Shown piece by piece: positions 1-8,286 of a stretch of 64,000 nt of DNA. Source of the stretch: an uncultured Flavobacteriaceae bacterium (lineage in GTDB: Bacteria > Bacteroidota > Bacteroidia > Flavobacteriales > Flavobacteriaceae); NCBI GenBank assembly GCA_947500585.1, contig CANMSN010000010.1, forward strand, positions 62,001 through 126,000, in the 5' to 3' direction. The notes below the pieces were generated by a model, which saw only the letters and a list, made by a program, of their open reading frames with translations, did not search any database and was not told the origin of the DNA. The position numbers and the translations under genes were made by a program. The first letter of the stretch is position 1. The number at the start of each line of letters is the position of its first letter.

Positions 1-1
1 A

Positions 2-673
2 TATGTCGCTCAAGAATTCGACTTGATGCCATTCATTTCAGTTGCCGAAAACATTGGTGCGTTCCTTTCTAATTTTTATCCTGAAGAAAAACAAGAACGT
101 ATAAAAGAACTACTTGATGTTGTTGAATTAAATGATTTTGCCAACACTAAAGTAAAACTTTTAAGTGGCGGACAAAAACAACGTGTTGCATTGGCTAGAG
201 CCATTGCTAAACAGCCTGAAATATTATTATTAGATGAACCTTTTAGCCATATTGATAATTTTAAAAAGCAATCGTTAAGAAGAAGTTTATTTAAATATTT
301 AAAAGAAAAAAATATTACTTGTATTGTGGCAACTCATGATAAAGATGATGTATTATCATTTTCAGACACTATGATTATTTTACACGAAGCCAAAATAATA
401 GCTAATAATTCTCCAAAACATTTATACAAAAATCCAAAAAATAAATTAATAGCTTCCTTTTTTGATGAATTTAATGACATAAATGGTGATATTATTTATG
501 CAAACCAATTACAACTTGTCGAGAAATCAAAATTAAAAGCAACCGTAAAAGTATCTTATTACAAAGGTTATTATTATTTAATTGAAGCTGATTTGAATGG
601 TGAAAAAATTTTTTTTGAAAACCAATCTGAAATAAAAAAAGACACTGTTATTTCTCTTGAAATTATAAAATAA
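2..673 (+). CDS. ABC transporter ATP-binding protein, 5' end missing
   Basis: The open frame enters from the window edge, so the Walker A region and true start lie outside. What remains begins at the Q-loop (YVAQEFDLMPF), then has the ABC signature LSGGQKQR, the Walker B stretch ILLLDEP and the H-loop THDKDD. The last ~70 residues form a TOBE-like tail, as in PotA/FbpC-type importers. It energises transport across the inner membrane; the substrate cannot be told from this fragment. ATG/TTG codons near base 23 fall inside the Q-loop and are not real starts. Confidence 0.9.
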   Translation, partial: YVAQEFDLMPFISVAENIGAFLSNFYPEEKQERIKELLDVVELNDFANTKVKLLSGGQKQRVALARAIAKQPEILLLDEPFSHIDNFKKQSLRRSLFKYLKEKNITCIVATHDKDDVLSFSDTMIILHEAKIIANNSPKHLYKNPKNKLIASFFDEFNDINGDIIYANQLQLVEKSKLKATVKVSYYKGYYYLIEADLNGEKIFFENQSEIKKDTVISLEIIK

Positions 674-718
674 TTTATTGAACATCCCTAATTTATAATA
701 AACCTAAGGGCATCTTGA

Positions 719-792
719 TTTTGTCATTCAGAGGTAACGAGGAATCTCATTCATTATCAACAGATTCTTCACTTCGTTCTGAATGACAAAAA
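719..792. repeat. Imperfect inverted repeat, GTCATTC family
   Basis: Arms at 719-747 and 762-792 begin and end with TTTTGTCATTCAG / CTGAATGACAAAA and can fold into one long hairpin. It lies between the ABC ATPase and the convergent RND gene, where it could act as a bidirectional terminator. The layout resembles dispersed intergenic repeats common in flavobacterial genomes; no second copy of this type is seen in full in this window. Confidence 0.6.
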
Positions 793-828
793 ATTAGGAT
801 TATGCGTGATTAAGGACATTCAAAGAAT

Positions 829-3081
829 TTACTTATCAAACTTTTTTAATAAAGCTGGTAAATAAAAAATATCTGTAATTAACGCAATAGCAACAGTTAC
901 CGCGCAAAGCAAACCAAAATATCTTACTGATGGTACAGCACTAGAACTTATAATTAAAAAGCCCCCAACTAATGCAATTGTGGTAGAGAGAAGTGCACCT
1001 CCAGTATATTTCATAGCATTATTCATACGCTGTTCTGGAGTTCCTATAATGTATTTACTACGTCGATATTTGTGTACTAAATGAATGGTATCATCCATAG
1101 CTATTCCTAACATAATTGGTGTAATCATTGCTGTTGTAACATCTAATGGAATATTTAATAAGCTCATAAAAATAGCCAATATAACTAATGGTAAAACGTT
1201 TGGAATTAATACTAAAAGTGTCGTTCTGAGGCTTTTTATAAAAAACCATAAACACAAAAAGGCAACAAAAAAAGCAGCAAAAAAGGATTTAAATTGCGTC
1301 TCTAAAATAAAATTATTTAACTGTGCAAAAACTACTGCAAAACCATTGATTTTGAGATTATAAGATGATGTTTCAAAGGATGTTTCAAAATCTTTTTTTA
1401 TATCGTCCAGCACTTGTTCAAGTTCTGAAGTTCGCATTTCTTTTAAAGTTAAAGTAAAGCCAGCAGTGGTTAAATCTTTAGAGAATAATTTAAAAAAACT
1501 ATTGCCGTTAACATCTAATTCTGCTAATGTGCTTTTTATCCTATCTTCAGATACACTAGATTGAAATAAAACTGGTGTACGTTTTTCTAAAAATGATTTT
1601 ATGGTAATTACCGAAACAGGCGAAGCAATTAAAGGGTTATTGTCAAGCTTATTCTGAAAATCTTCAAGCTGTTTCATAGCTTCTTTGTTCAGAATTTTTT
1701 CACCCTTTACTGTTGAAATATTTAACTGTAATCTATTGCTTCCGCCTAATTCAACTTCAACAGTTCTTAAATCTTGTTTAGCCTTTCCTTCAGCTAAAAG
1801 ATCACGCGAATTGGTATCTATTTTTACTTGAAAAATAGAATACGCCCCAAATAAAAGTACAACTGTAAAGGAAACTATAATCGTAGTTTTATACTTTGAT
1901 GTAAAACCATTAAGCCATTCTATAAATTTATGCTGAGAGTACTTTTTTATACTAAACAGCGGTTTTGCTTGTTCAAAATTTAAATTCATAAAACTAAAAC
2001 CTATTATAGTTATAACATAAACCAGAATAAAACTAAGCACTAAACCAATACAAGTAAATACACCCATATTTTTAAATGCAGGTAAAGGCGATAAATACAG
2101 TGCAAAATAACCAACAAATGTAGTAAGCGTGGTATAGAAACATGGTGTTAAACTTTTACGAATTGCTAATGTTAAGAGTTGCACCTTAGATAATGATTTA
2201 TTTACAATTCCTTCCTTATGATAAATATTTATAATATGAACAGCATCACTTACACTATATACCATAAGTATGGTTGGGATGAGCATAGAAATCATATTCA
2301 AAGCAAACCCTAAAGACGTTATGAGTCCAAATAGCAAACTTACTGGAACAGCGACCGAGAGAAGAGAAATAATTAAATAACGCTTACTTGGTAATAAAAA
2401 CAGCAATAGTATTGTAATGACCAAAACCGTTAAAATCCCAAAGGTTAAGCTCTCTTTATAAATACCTTTACTATAGGCTTCGTTTAAAACAGGTGGCCCT
2501 GTTAAATAATAATTAGAATATTGTTTTTCTATAATGGTACGTATTTCGCCTGCAATATCTTTGCGTTTCTCTTCTATGGTAGGTGTAGGGTTTAGTTGGA
2601 TGTAAAAAAACTGATTTTTATAATCCTTAGTTACCAATTGCGACGTGATATTTGACAATTTTGAAAACAGGTTTTTTAAACCTTTTTCGCTTCGTTTTTC
2701 ATTATATAAATCATCAAAATTAATTTTATTATTCGCATAAATAGGATATTTAGCCTTTGCTAGACTAAACGTTGTTTTAACATAAGGTAATGTTTCAATA
2801 CGTTCGTGAAGTGTATTTAGTTGTTGTATTTCTGCTTCTCCAATAGCATTTTTAACAGGAAGCATTGCGATAAAAATTTCGTCTGAGCCAAAATTTTCTT
2901 GAAAGTCTATATAAGCATTATAACTTGGATCATCTTCTAAAAACCAGATGGAAAGCGAATTGTCTACACGTAATTTTTGAAGCGTTTGATAGCCAGAAAC
3001 ACCCATTAAAATAGCAAGTACTATAATTATTGCTATTCTGAATTTAATAATAGTTTCTATGATATTTTCTAATCTTTTCAT
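829..3081 (-). CDS. MMPL/RND-family transporter
   Basis: A 750-residue inner membrane protein with the duplicated RND plan: one TM helix at residues ~13-30, a large extracytoplasmic loop, a TM block at ~210-370, a second single helix at ~400, a second loop, and a last TM block at ~600-745. Intramembrane acidic motifs appear at VYSVSDAVHII and MDDTIHLVHK. The MMPL branch moves hydrophobic or lipid-like compounds by proton motive force. It is the last gene of the polyketide/fatty-acid operon and overlaps the PPTase gene by 4 bp (ATGA), so export of the lipid product of this locus is the natural inference. The substrate is unknown. Confidence 0.88.
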   Translation of the reverse strand: MKRLENIIETIIKFRIAIIIVLAILMGVSGYQTLQKLRVDNSLSIWFLEDDPSYNAYIDFQENFGSDEIFIAMLPVKNAIGEAEIQQLNTLHERIETLPYVKTTFSLAKAKYPIYANNKINFDDLYNEKRSEKGLKNLFSKLSNITSQLVTKDYKNQFFYIQLNPTPTIEEKRKDIAGEIRTIIEKQYSNYYLTGPPVLNEAYSKGIYKESLTFGILTVLVITILLLFLLPSKRYLIISLLSVAVPVSLLFGLITSLGFALNMISMLIPTILMVYSVSDAVHIINIYHKEGIVNKSLSKVQLLTLAIRKSLTPCFYTTLTTFVGYFALYLSPLPAFKNMGVFTCIGLVLSFILVYVITIIGFSFMNLNFEQAKPLFSIKKYSQHKFIEWLNGFTSKYKTTIIVSFTVVLLFGAYSIFQVKIDTNSRDLLAEGKAKQDLRTVEVELGGSNRLQLNISTVKGEKILNKEAMKQLEDFQNKLDNNPLIASPVSVITIKSFLEKRTPVLFQSSVSEDRIKSTLAELDVNGNSFFKLFSKDLTTAGFTLTLKEMRTSELEQVLDDIKKDFETSFETSSYNLKINGFAVVFAQLNNFILETQFKSFFAAFFVAFLCLWFFIKSLRTTLLVLIPNVLPLVILAIFMSLLNIPLDVTTAMITPIMLGIAMDDTIHLVHKYRRSKYIIGTPEQRMNNAMKYTGGALLSTTIALVGGFLIISSSAVPSVRYFGLLCAVTVAIALITDIFYLPALLKKFDK

Positions 3082-3653
3082 GATAACGACACTGCATAAG
3101 CCCCATAATTTCCATGATGGCTTATAGAAATTCCAACATTCAACTTTTTAGAATTATAATATATGGAAGGTATTCCGAATTCTGATTTTACAATTTTTAG
3201 TTTTGATTTTAATACTTTAAACTGATTAGAAATAGAAACAAGTAATGCTTCCTTAATCATTTGACTCTGGTTTGCATAATTACTACATAATAATTTTATA
3301 CATTTTGATGTGATTTCTCTATGTTCTAAATGTGCTTCTGATAAAATATATTGAGATGAAATTTTAGTGTTTACAAAACATTTAAAGTCTTTATAGGTTA
3401 CTTTGAAATTCGCATTATTGATTTCACATTGAAATTGCTTTGGATTATAAAATCGACAGGGTTGTATTTGTGTATATAATTTATAAGCTGCCTCTTTCAT
3501 GCTCCATAGCTGCCAAACCATTATAAATGGGTTTTTAGAGTCGTGAATTAATTGCTGTTCATTTAATGTGAAGAGTTTCTCTAAAAAACGAGGTCTTTGC
3601 CAATTGGAAGATTTCTTTGTTTCAACAATATCTATGATATCTACGCCTACCAT
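3078..3653 (-). CDS. 4'-phosphopantetheinyl transferase superfamily protein
   Basis: 191 residues with both family motifs: MVGVDIIDI at the N-terminus (Mg-binding Asp5 and Asp8) and WSMKEAAYK at residues 50-58. The enzyme moves the phosphopantetheine arm from CoA to a carrier-protein serine. It starts one base into the ACP stop codon (TAATG), so it is translationally coupled to the carrier it probably activates. The length is between AcpS and Sfp types. A locus-dedicated PPTase suggests that the local ACP is kept separate from primary fatty acid synthesis. Confidence 0.87.
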   Translation of the reverse strand: MVGVDIIDIVETKKSSNWQRPRFLEKLFTLNEQQLIHDSKNPFIMVWQLWSMKEAAYKLYTQIQPCRFYNPKQFQCEINNANFKVTYKDFKCFVNTKISSQYILSEAHLEHREITSKCIKLLCSNYANQSQMIKEALLVSISNQFKVLKSKLKIVKSEFGIPSIYYNSKKLNVGISISHHGNYGAYAVSLS

Positions 3654-3904
3654 TAGTTGGCTAACTTTGTATTTACAATTTCCATTACTGCTTTAACATC
3701 AAGCATTTTTTCCATGTCCTCATTTTCCAACCTAATATCAAATTCATCTTCAATATCAAGAATAATATCTACTAAATTTGCTGAATTTATCTTTAAGTCT
3801 TTTACAAAATCTGTGTTTTCTGAAAGGTTTTTAAAAGCATCTTCATCTTGAATATAGGGTGCAATAATTTCCTTTAATTTAGAAATGAGTTCTTCGTTTT
3901 GCAT
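3653..3904 (-). CDS. Acyl carrier protein, specialised
   Basis: 83 residues with the carrier-protein helix pattern. The phosphopantetheine serine is most likely Ser41 in LKINSANLVDI. The usual DSL triad reads NSA here, while the serine and the downstream acidic helix (DIILDIEDEFDI) are kept. It sits between the ketosynthase and PPTase genes of the operon. The altered recognition triad fits a carrier served by its own PPTase rather than by the housekeeping AcpS; this is inference. Confidence 0.88.
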   Translation of the reverse strand: MQNEELISKLKEIIAPYIQDEDAFKNLSENTDFVKDLKINSANLVDIILDIEDEFDIRLENEDMEKMLDVKAVMEIVNTKLAN

Positions 3905-3927
3905 AACATTATTTTTTTAATGTAAAG

Positions 3928-5202
3928 TTACGCTATAAATCGTTTAAATAAAACACAGGCATTAACATCTCCAAAACCAAAACTGGCTTTAGCTAAAATA
4001 TTAAATTCAACATCCATTTTTTTATTTGGAATTTTTTCAGAAGCCACTAGTTTACTAATCTCTGGATGTAAGTCTTCACAATTAATATTTGGTGCTATAA
4101 ATTGTTCTTTTAACTGAATCACGCTTGCCACACATTCTATAGCTCCCGAAGCCGCTAAACAATGACCTATCATGGATTTAGTGGAATTGATATAAGGAAA
4201 ATCGTTTTCTTTTCTATTTAAGGCTTTACTCCAATTTTCTATCTCTAGAGCATCTTTTGATGTTGCAGTAAGATGTCCATTTATCACCTCAATATCATCG
4301 GGTTTTATATTAGCATTTTCAATAGCTTTTTTAATACAGCGCTGCACCGCCTTAGGGTTTGGAGCTGTTAATGTTCCACCATGGCGTTGCCCTCCAGAAT
4401 TTACTTCTCCTCCTAAAACCTCAGCATAAATAGTTGCTCCTCGCTCTAAAGCACTTTCTAGAGATTCTAAAACTAATGCGCCTGCACCACTTCCTGGAAC
4501 AAATCCTGATGCAGTAGCACTCATGGGTCTTGAACCTGCTTCTGGATTATCATTGTACTTATAAGTCATAACACGCATGGCATCAAAACCTCCCCAAAGA
4601 TATGGCCCATGATCACTACAACTACCAACCAACATCCGTTTTGCTTTTCCTGCTTGAATACGATTATATCCCATTAAAAGCGCTTCAGTTCCCGTAGTGC
4701 ATGCTGATGAATTTGTGGTAACTTGATTTCCTAAACCTAGCATCCCTCCTAAATATGCAGAAATTCCACTTGCCATCGTTTGAACTACAACGGTACTACC
4801 TAAACGTTTTACTTGTTTGTCGTCTAACTTATAAATAGCTTCTCGAAACTTCTCAACTCCAGAAGTCCCAGTGCCAAATATTAAACCTGTATCATAATCT
4901 AAATCACTTTCAGGATTCATATGAAAACCTGCATCTTTCCATGCATCAATACCAGCTATACAACCGTATAAAATTCCTGAACTATTAAATCCTCGCAATT
5001 GTAAATCAGTGAAATATTTCGATTTTAATTCATCTGAAATTTGAGGAATACCTCCTATTTGACATGAAAAATTTAAATCCTTTAATTCTTGATGAAAAGT
5101 GATACCAGATTTACCCTCTTTTAAAGCATTAGTAAAATTGGTAACACCAATAGCATTAGGCGATACAACTCCTAAACCTGTAATAACAACACGTTGTTTC
5201 AT
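3928..5202 (-). CDS. Beta-ketoacyl-ACP synthase (KAS II-like)
   Basis: 424 residues, full thiolase fold of FabF size. The active-site Cys168 lies in TTNSSACTTG, and the two histidines are His310 (INGHLTATSKD) and His347 (SMIGHCLAAS). The first histidine motif differs from the common NAHGTST form. It condenses acyl and malonyl units on ACP. It overlaps the dehydratase gene by 4 bp (ATGA). No chain-length-factor partner is visible, so it probably works as a homodimer. Confidence 0.9.
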   Translation of the reverse strand: MKQRVVITGLGVVSPNAIGVTNFTNALKEGKSGITFHQELKDLNFSCQIGGIPQISDELKSKYFTDLQLRGFNSSGILYGCIAGIDAWKDAGFHMNPESDLDYDTGLIFGTGTSGVEKFREAIYKLDDKQVKRLGSTVVVQTMASGISAYLGGMLGLGNQVTTNSSACTTGTEALLMGYNRIQAGKAKRMLVGSCSDHGPYLWGGFDAMRVMTYKYNDNPEAGSRPMSATASGFVPGSGAGALVLESLESALERGATIYAEVLGGEVNSGGQRHGGTLTAPNPKAVQRCIKKAIENANIKPDDIEVINGHLTATSKDALEIENWSKALNRKENDFPYINSTKSMIGHCLAASGAIECVASVIQLKEQFIAPNINCEDLHPEISKLVASEKIPNKKMDVEFNILAKASFGFGDVNACVLFKRFIA

Positions 5203-5636
5203 ATTTTCATCATTCCAGAAATTTTACCTCTTGCAACCAATTCATCTTTTTCATTAATCATTTTTACTTTACATTTCAACTTATTAAACCGAAAGATTTC
5301 TTTCTCAGAAATAACAGTTACTTTTTCATTAGGCAAAACAGGAAGGTAAAAATCTACCTGATGCGAAGTCAATGCTATTTGAGGTTTTGTTGTTTCATTC
5401 AGCTTATTTCTAAGCAAATAAATACCAAGACAAACTAGACCAATTTGTGCCATACATTCGGTTAAAATAACCCCTGGAGTAATTGGATTATTTTTAAAAT
5501 GCCCTTTATAAAATGATTCGTCTTTTTTGAAGGTGTAGTGTCCTGTAACACCATCTTCTGAAATAGCATTTATCCCATCTACGAATAGAAATGGGGTTTG
5601 ATAGGGTAAAAGTGATATGATTTTTTCTACTTTCAT
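5199..5636 (-). CDS. 3-hydroxyacyl-ACP dehydratase, FabZ-like hotdog protein
   Basis: About 145 residues with the FabZ signature KGHFKNNPITPGVILTE carrying the active-site His, and an N-terminal PYQTPFLFVD motif. It removes water from 3-hydroxyacyl-ACP. A longer reading from a GTG at 5654 is possible, but that GTG lies inside the REP palindrome next to the RAYT gene, so the ATG at 5636 is the better start. It opens the 3' half of the operon, directly after the RAYT insertion. Confidence 0.88.
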   Translation of the reverse strand: MKVEKIISLLPYQTPFLFVDGINAISEDGVTGHYTFKKDESFYKGHFKNNPITPGVILTECMAQIGLVCLGIYLLRNKLNETTKPQIALTSHQVDFYLPVLPNEKVTVISEKEIFRFNKLKCKVKMINEKDELVARGKISGMMKI

Positions 5637-5645
5637 AAGGTAAAT

Positions 5646-5678
5646 AGACCTCACAGGTTTTGAAAACCTGTGAGGTCT
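5646..5678. repeat. REP palindrome, copy 1 (RAYT 3' side)
   Basis: A perfect palindrome with 16-nt arms (AGACCTCACAGGTTTT and its complement) around a single central G. It lies 10 bp past the stop codon of the RAYT gene and 9 bp upstream of the dehydratase ATG, so its hairpin may affect expression of the downstream genes. Confidence 0.9.
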
Positions 5679-5688
5679 TACAATAAAA

Positions 5689-6249
5689 TTATTCTAATAA
5701 AAATATTTTTTCTAACTCTTGTTGTTTTATAAAATGAGAGGCAATGAAATTGTCCTTGTCTTCAAACAGACTGATGACCTCTTTTCTCAATAAAAGCGTG
5801 GGCTTACTCGATATTAATGATAAAAAAGAGGAATGTTTATATAATTTGAAGTCACTTACGAAAGCGTGGTGTTCTGGATTTAGATGAATATAAATAATTA
5901 ATCTTTTAAGATAATCTTCATTATCAACCTTAATTCTTGAAAACCTATCCTTAAATAAACTACCACTTCGTCCATAAGATTTATTAATACTTTTTGAATA
6001 TGAATTAAAAAAGTTTGAAAATGATTGAGATATTTTCTTCTCTTCGATATTTTCTCGAGTTTTCACTAAAAGATGAAAATGGTTTTTAAGAAGGCAATAC
6101 GCCATAATATTGCTTGTTGGAACAATATACTTTTTTAAAAGAGACAAAAAATAAGTATAGTTTTTATCTTCTAGGAAAATATTTTCCTTATTATTTCCAC
6201 AGTTGTAAATGTGAAAATAAGAATCTTCAACCAATGGTTCGTATTTCAC
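5689..6249 (-). CDS. REP-associated tyrosine transposase (RAYT), IS200-like Y1 family
   Basis: 186 residues. The HUH motif is seen as His57-Phe-His59 in LLKNHFHLLVK, the likely nucleophile is Tyr84 in FNSYSKSIN, and the family landmarks GSLFKDRF and YIHLNPEHH follow. RAYTs cut and join single-stranded DNA at REP hairpins and are normally single-copy domesticated enzymes. The gene is bracketed by palindromes with the same arms (5646-5678 and 6266-6320), with a third at 7151-7183. It sits between two fatty-acid genes of one operon in the same orientation, and it looks intact. Confidence 0.9.
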   Translation of the reverse strand: MKYEPLVEDSYFHIYNCGNNKENIFLEDKNYTYFLSLLKKYIVPTSNIMAYCLLKNHFHLLVKTRENIEEKKISQSFSNFFNSYSKSINKSYGRSGSLFKDRFSRIKVDNEDYLKRLIIYIHLNPEHHAFVSDFKLYKHSSFLSLISSKPTLLLRKEVISLFEDKDNFIASHFIKQQELEKIFLLE

Positions 6250-6265
6250 TTTTTTATACTTTTTG

Positions 6266-6320
6266 AGACCTCACAGGTTTCATGTGCTGAATTTATTTTA
6301 GTATCGAACCTGTGAGGTCT
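6266..6320. repeat. REP pair, copy 2 (RAYT 5' side)
   Basis: Left arm AGACCTCACAGGTTT at 6266-6280 and right arm AACCTGTGAGGTCT at 6307-6320, separated by 26 nt. These are the same arms as in copies 1 and 3 but with a longer loop. The element ends 17 bp before the start codon of the RAYT gene and just after the end of the enoyl reductase gene (stop at 6334). Confidence 0.85.
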
Positions 6321-6333
6321 TTTAAACTTAAAC

Positions 6334-7128
6334 TCAACTTAAATGCTCACCTCCATCTACAGGAATAGTAGTTCCTGTAATCCATGAGGCTTCATCTTTA
6401 CTTAATAAATATACCACATTGGCCACATCTTCAGGTAAAGTTAAACGCTTATTTGGATTTCTAATTAAACTATGTTCAATAATTGTTTCGCTATCAGGAA
6501 TCATTCTCAAAGAGGAGGTATCTGTAACACCTGCTTGAATACAATTGGCTTTAATTCCAAAAGGCGCAAATTCTAAGGCAATACTTCTAGTTATAGCTTC
6601 GAGTGTTACTTTAGCCCCAGAAACAGCTGCATAATTTTTCCAAGCTTTAGTATTCCCTTCGCTGGTAAAACTTATAATTCGTACATCATCTGCAAACAAA
6701 TTAGCATCAAAAATGGCTTTAGTCCAATCGTATAAACTTATAGCCATTGCATTAATGGTTAATGCAAAATCATCGTTTTTTAACACTGGTTTATCTTGAG
6801 AAATCATAGGCTTTAAATTGCCTTTTGCAATGCTGTGTATTAGTGTTCTTATGACGCCTTTTTCTATAAATAAAGTTTTTAATTCTTCAATGACAACATC
6901 TCGTTTTTCAGCTTTAGAAGCATCTATATTAAATGATTTAAACTGAACCCCTTCTTTTATTATTGTATTAAATTCTGCTTGAATGACATCATCTTGCGAC
7001 CTAGAATTTCGATGAACTATACAAATATTCATCCCATGCTTTGCTAGTTTTTTTGCAGTTGCCAAACCTAAACCAGAGCTTCCTCCAAGGATTAATGCCC
7101 ATTGATTTTTATTTTGAAATTCTTTCAT
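6334..7128 (-). CDS. FabL/FabI-like enoyl-ACP reductase (SDR fold)
   Basis: 264 residues with a Rossmann N-terminus (ALILGGSSGLG). The catalytic pair is Tyr166 and Lys173, spaced Y-x6-K (YAAVSGAK), the mark of enoyl-ACP reductases; ketoreductases have Y-x3-K. The layout NYAAVSGAKVTLEAITRSIA and the end VDGGEHLS recall Bacillus FabL. It reduces enoyl-ACP with NAD(P)H. No ketoreductase is present in the locus, so FabG from primary metabolism may be shared. It is separated from the PKS gene by a 105-bp spacer with a REP. Confidence 0.78.
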   Translation of the reverse strand: MKEFQNKNQWALILGGSSGLGLATAKKLAKHGMNICIVHRNSRSQDDVIQAEFNTIIKEGVQFKSFNIDASKAEKRDVVIEELKTLFIEKGVIRTLIHSIAKGNLKPMISQDKPVLKNDDFALTINAMAISLYDWTKAIFDANLFADDVRIISFTSEGNTKAWKNYAAVSGAKVTLEAITRSIALEFAPFGIKANCIQAGVTDTSSLRMIPDSETIIEHSLIRNPNKRLTLPEDVANVVYLLSKDEASWITGTTIPVDGGEHLS

Positions 7129-7150
7129 TTTGTTTATGAAGTTTTTTACT

Positions 7151-7183
7151 AGACCTCACAGGTTTCTAAAACCTGTGAGGTCT
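7151..7183. repeat. REP palindrome, copy 3
   Basis: Arms AGACCTCACAGGTTT (7151-7165) and complement (7169-7183) around CTA. It lies in the spacer between the type III PKS and the enoyl reductase. A smaller hairpin CTGAAACATGTTCAG follows at about 7201-7215. This copy has no transposase beside it and shows that the REP has spread within the operon. Confidence 0.88.
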
Positions 7184-7233
7184 TCTAATTTATGAGATAC
7201 TGAAACATGTTCAGCATGACAAAATGCTTTTTA

Positions 7234-8286
7234 TCACCATTCTAATAAAATACGTTGTGCCGAAAATCCGGGTCCAAAACTAAGCATAATCCCTTTGTCT
7301 CCTTTTGGCAAATCTCTATCCATAAAACGTTCTAACACATAAAGCACTGTAGCACTACTCATGTTTCCATATAAACGTAATACTTCTTTTGTATCATCTA
7401 TATTCTTACCTAAATCACCGAATAAATCTTCAACAGTTTGCACAATCTTTTTCCCTCCAGGATGAAATACTAAATGGTCAATATCTTCAATGGTTAAATC
7501 ATTCCGCTCTAAAAACGGATGAATAATTTTAGGAAAATGATCTGATATGGTTTGTGGTACAGATTGATCTAATACCATTTGTAAACCTGAATTTCTGAGC
7601 TTAAAACCCATCATATGTTCAGCATCAAAAAAATGATACATCGCTTCGTCCTTAATTTCTGGTCCAACCTCATCTTCATAAGACGACAAAATAACACTCG
7701 CACAACCATCACCAAAAATTGCTGCACTTACAATGTTTACCATCGAATAATCTTCTATTTGAAAAGTAGCCGTTGGAGATTCTACCGCTACTACAACAGC
7801 ACGTTTGTTTGGATTAGCTTTTAGAAAATTTTTAGCGTATAATATGCCTGAAACACCTGCTGCACAACCCATTTCTGTTACTGGCAAACGAACGATGTCT
7901 TGTTTCATTTTTAAACTATTAATTAAATAGGCATCCAAAGAAGGAATCATAATGCCAGTGCAACTAACGGTTATAATATAATCGATATCTGTGGGTTGTA
8001 ACTTTGCTTTATCCAAGACTTTTACTAAACACTTTTCTGCAAGTATTATTGATTCTCTTGCATAAATATCATTTTTTTCTTCGAACGAGGTCTTTAAAAA
8101 CACCTCTTCGGCATCCATTATAGAATAGCGTTTATCAACCGCTGCATTTTCAAAAATCTTAAGCACTTTCCGTTTAAAACGTTCCTCTTGTCCTTCTAAC
8201 CAAAGCTCCACAAAAGGTAAAATATCTTTTGTCTCTCTAGTATATTTTGGAAGTTGCTTTGCAACAGATGTAATTCTTACTGCCAT
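7234..8286 (-). CDS. Type III polyketide synthase
   Basis: 350 residues, chalcone-synthase superfamily. The triad is Cys141 (EMGCAAG), His275 (VFHPGGKK) and Asn308 (LYGNMSSAT); the C-terminal loop SFGPGFSAQR matches the GFGPG loop. It extends a CoA- or ACP-bound acyl starter with malonyl-CoA and cyclises it, giving pyrones, resorcinols or phloroglucinols in known members. Here it is immediately preceded by a methyltransferase and a flavoprotein and followed by acyl-chain genes, which suggests a long-chain starter. The product is unknown. Confidence 0.92.
   Translation of the reverse strand: MAVRITSVAKQLPKYTRETKDILPFVELWLEGQEERFKRKVLKIFENAAVDKRYSIMDAEEVFLKTSFEEKNDIYARESIILAEKCLVKVLDKAKLQPTDIDYIITVSCTGIMIPSLDAYLINSLKMKQDIVRLPVTEMGCAAGVSGILYAKNFLKANPNKRAVVVAVESPTATFQIEDYSMVNIVSAAIFGDGCASVILSSYEDEVGPEIKDEAMYHFFDAEHMMGFKLRNSGLQMVLDQSVPQTISDHFPKIIHPFLERNDLTIEDIDHLVFHPGGKKIVQTVEDLFGDLGKNIDDTKEVLRLYGNMSSATVLYVLERFMDRDLPKGDKGIMLSFGPGFSAQRILLEW

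Noticed and set aside
7615-7824. Open frame opposite the type III PKS
   Set aside because: Antisense shadow of a gene with a complete active site; no ribosome site or family.
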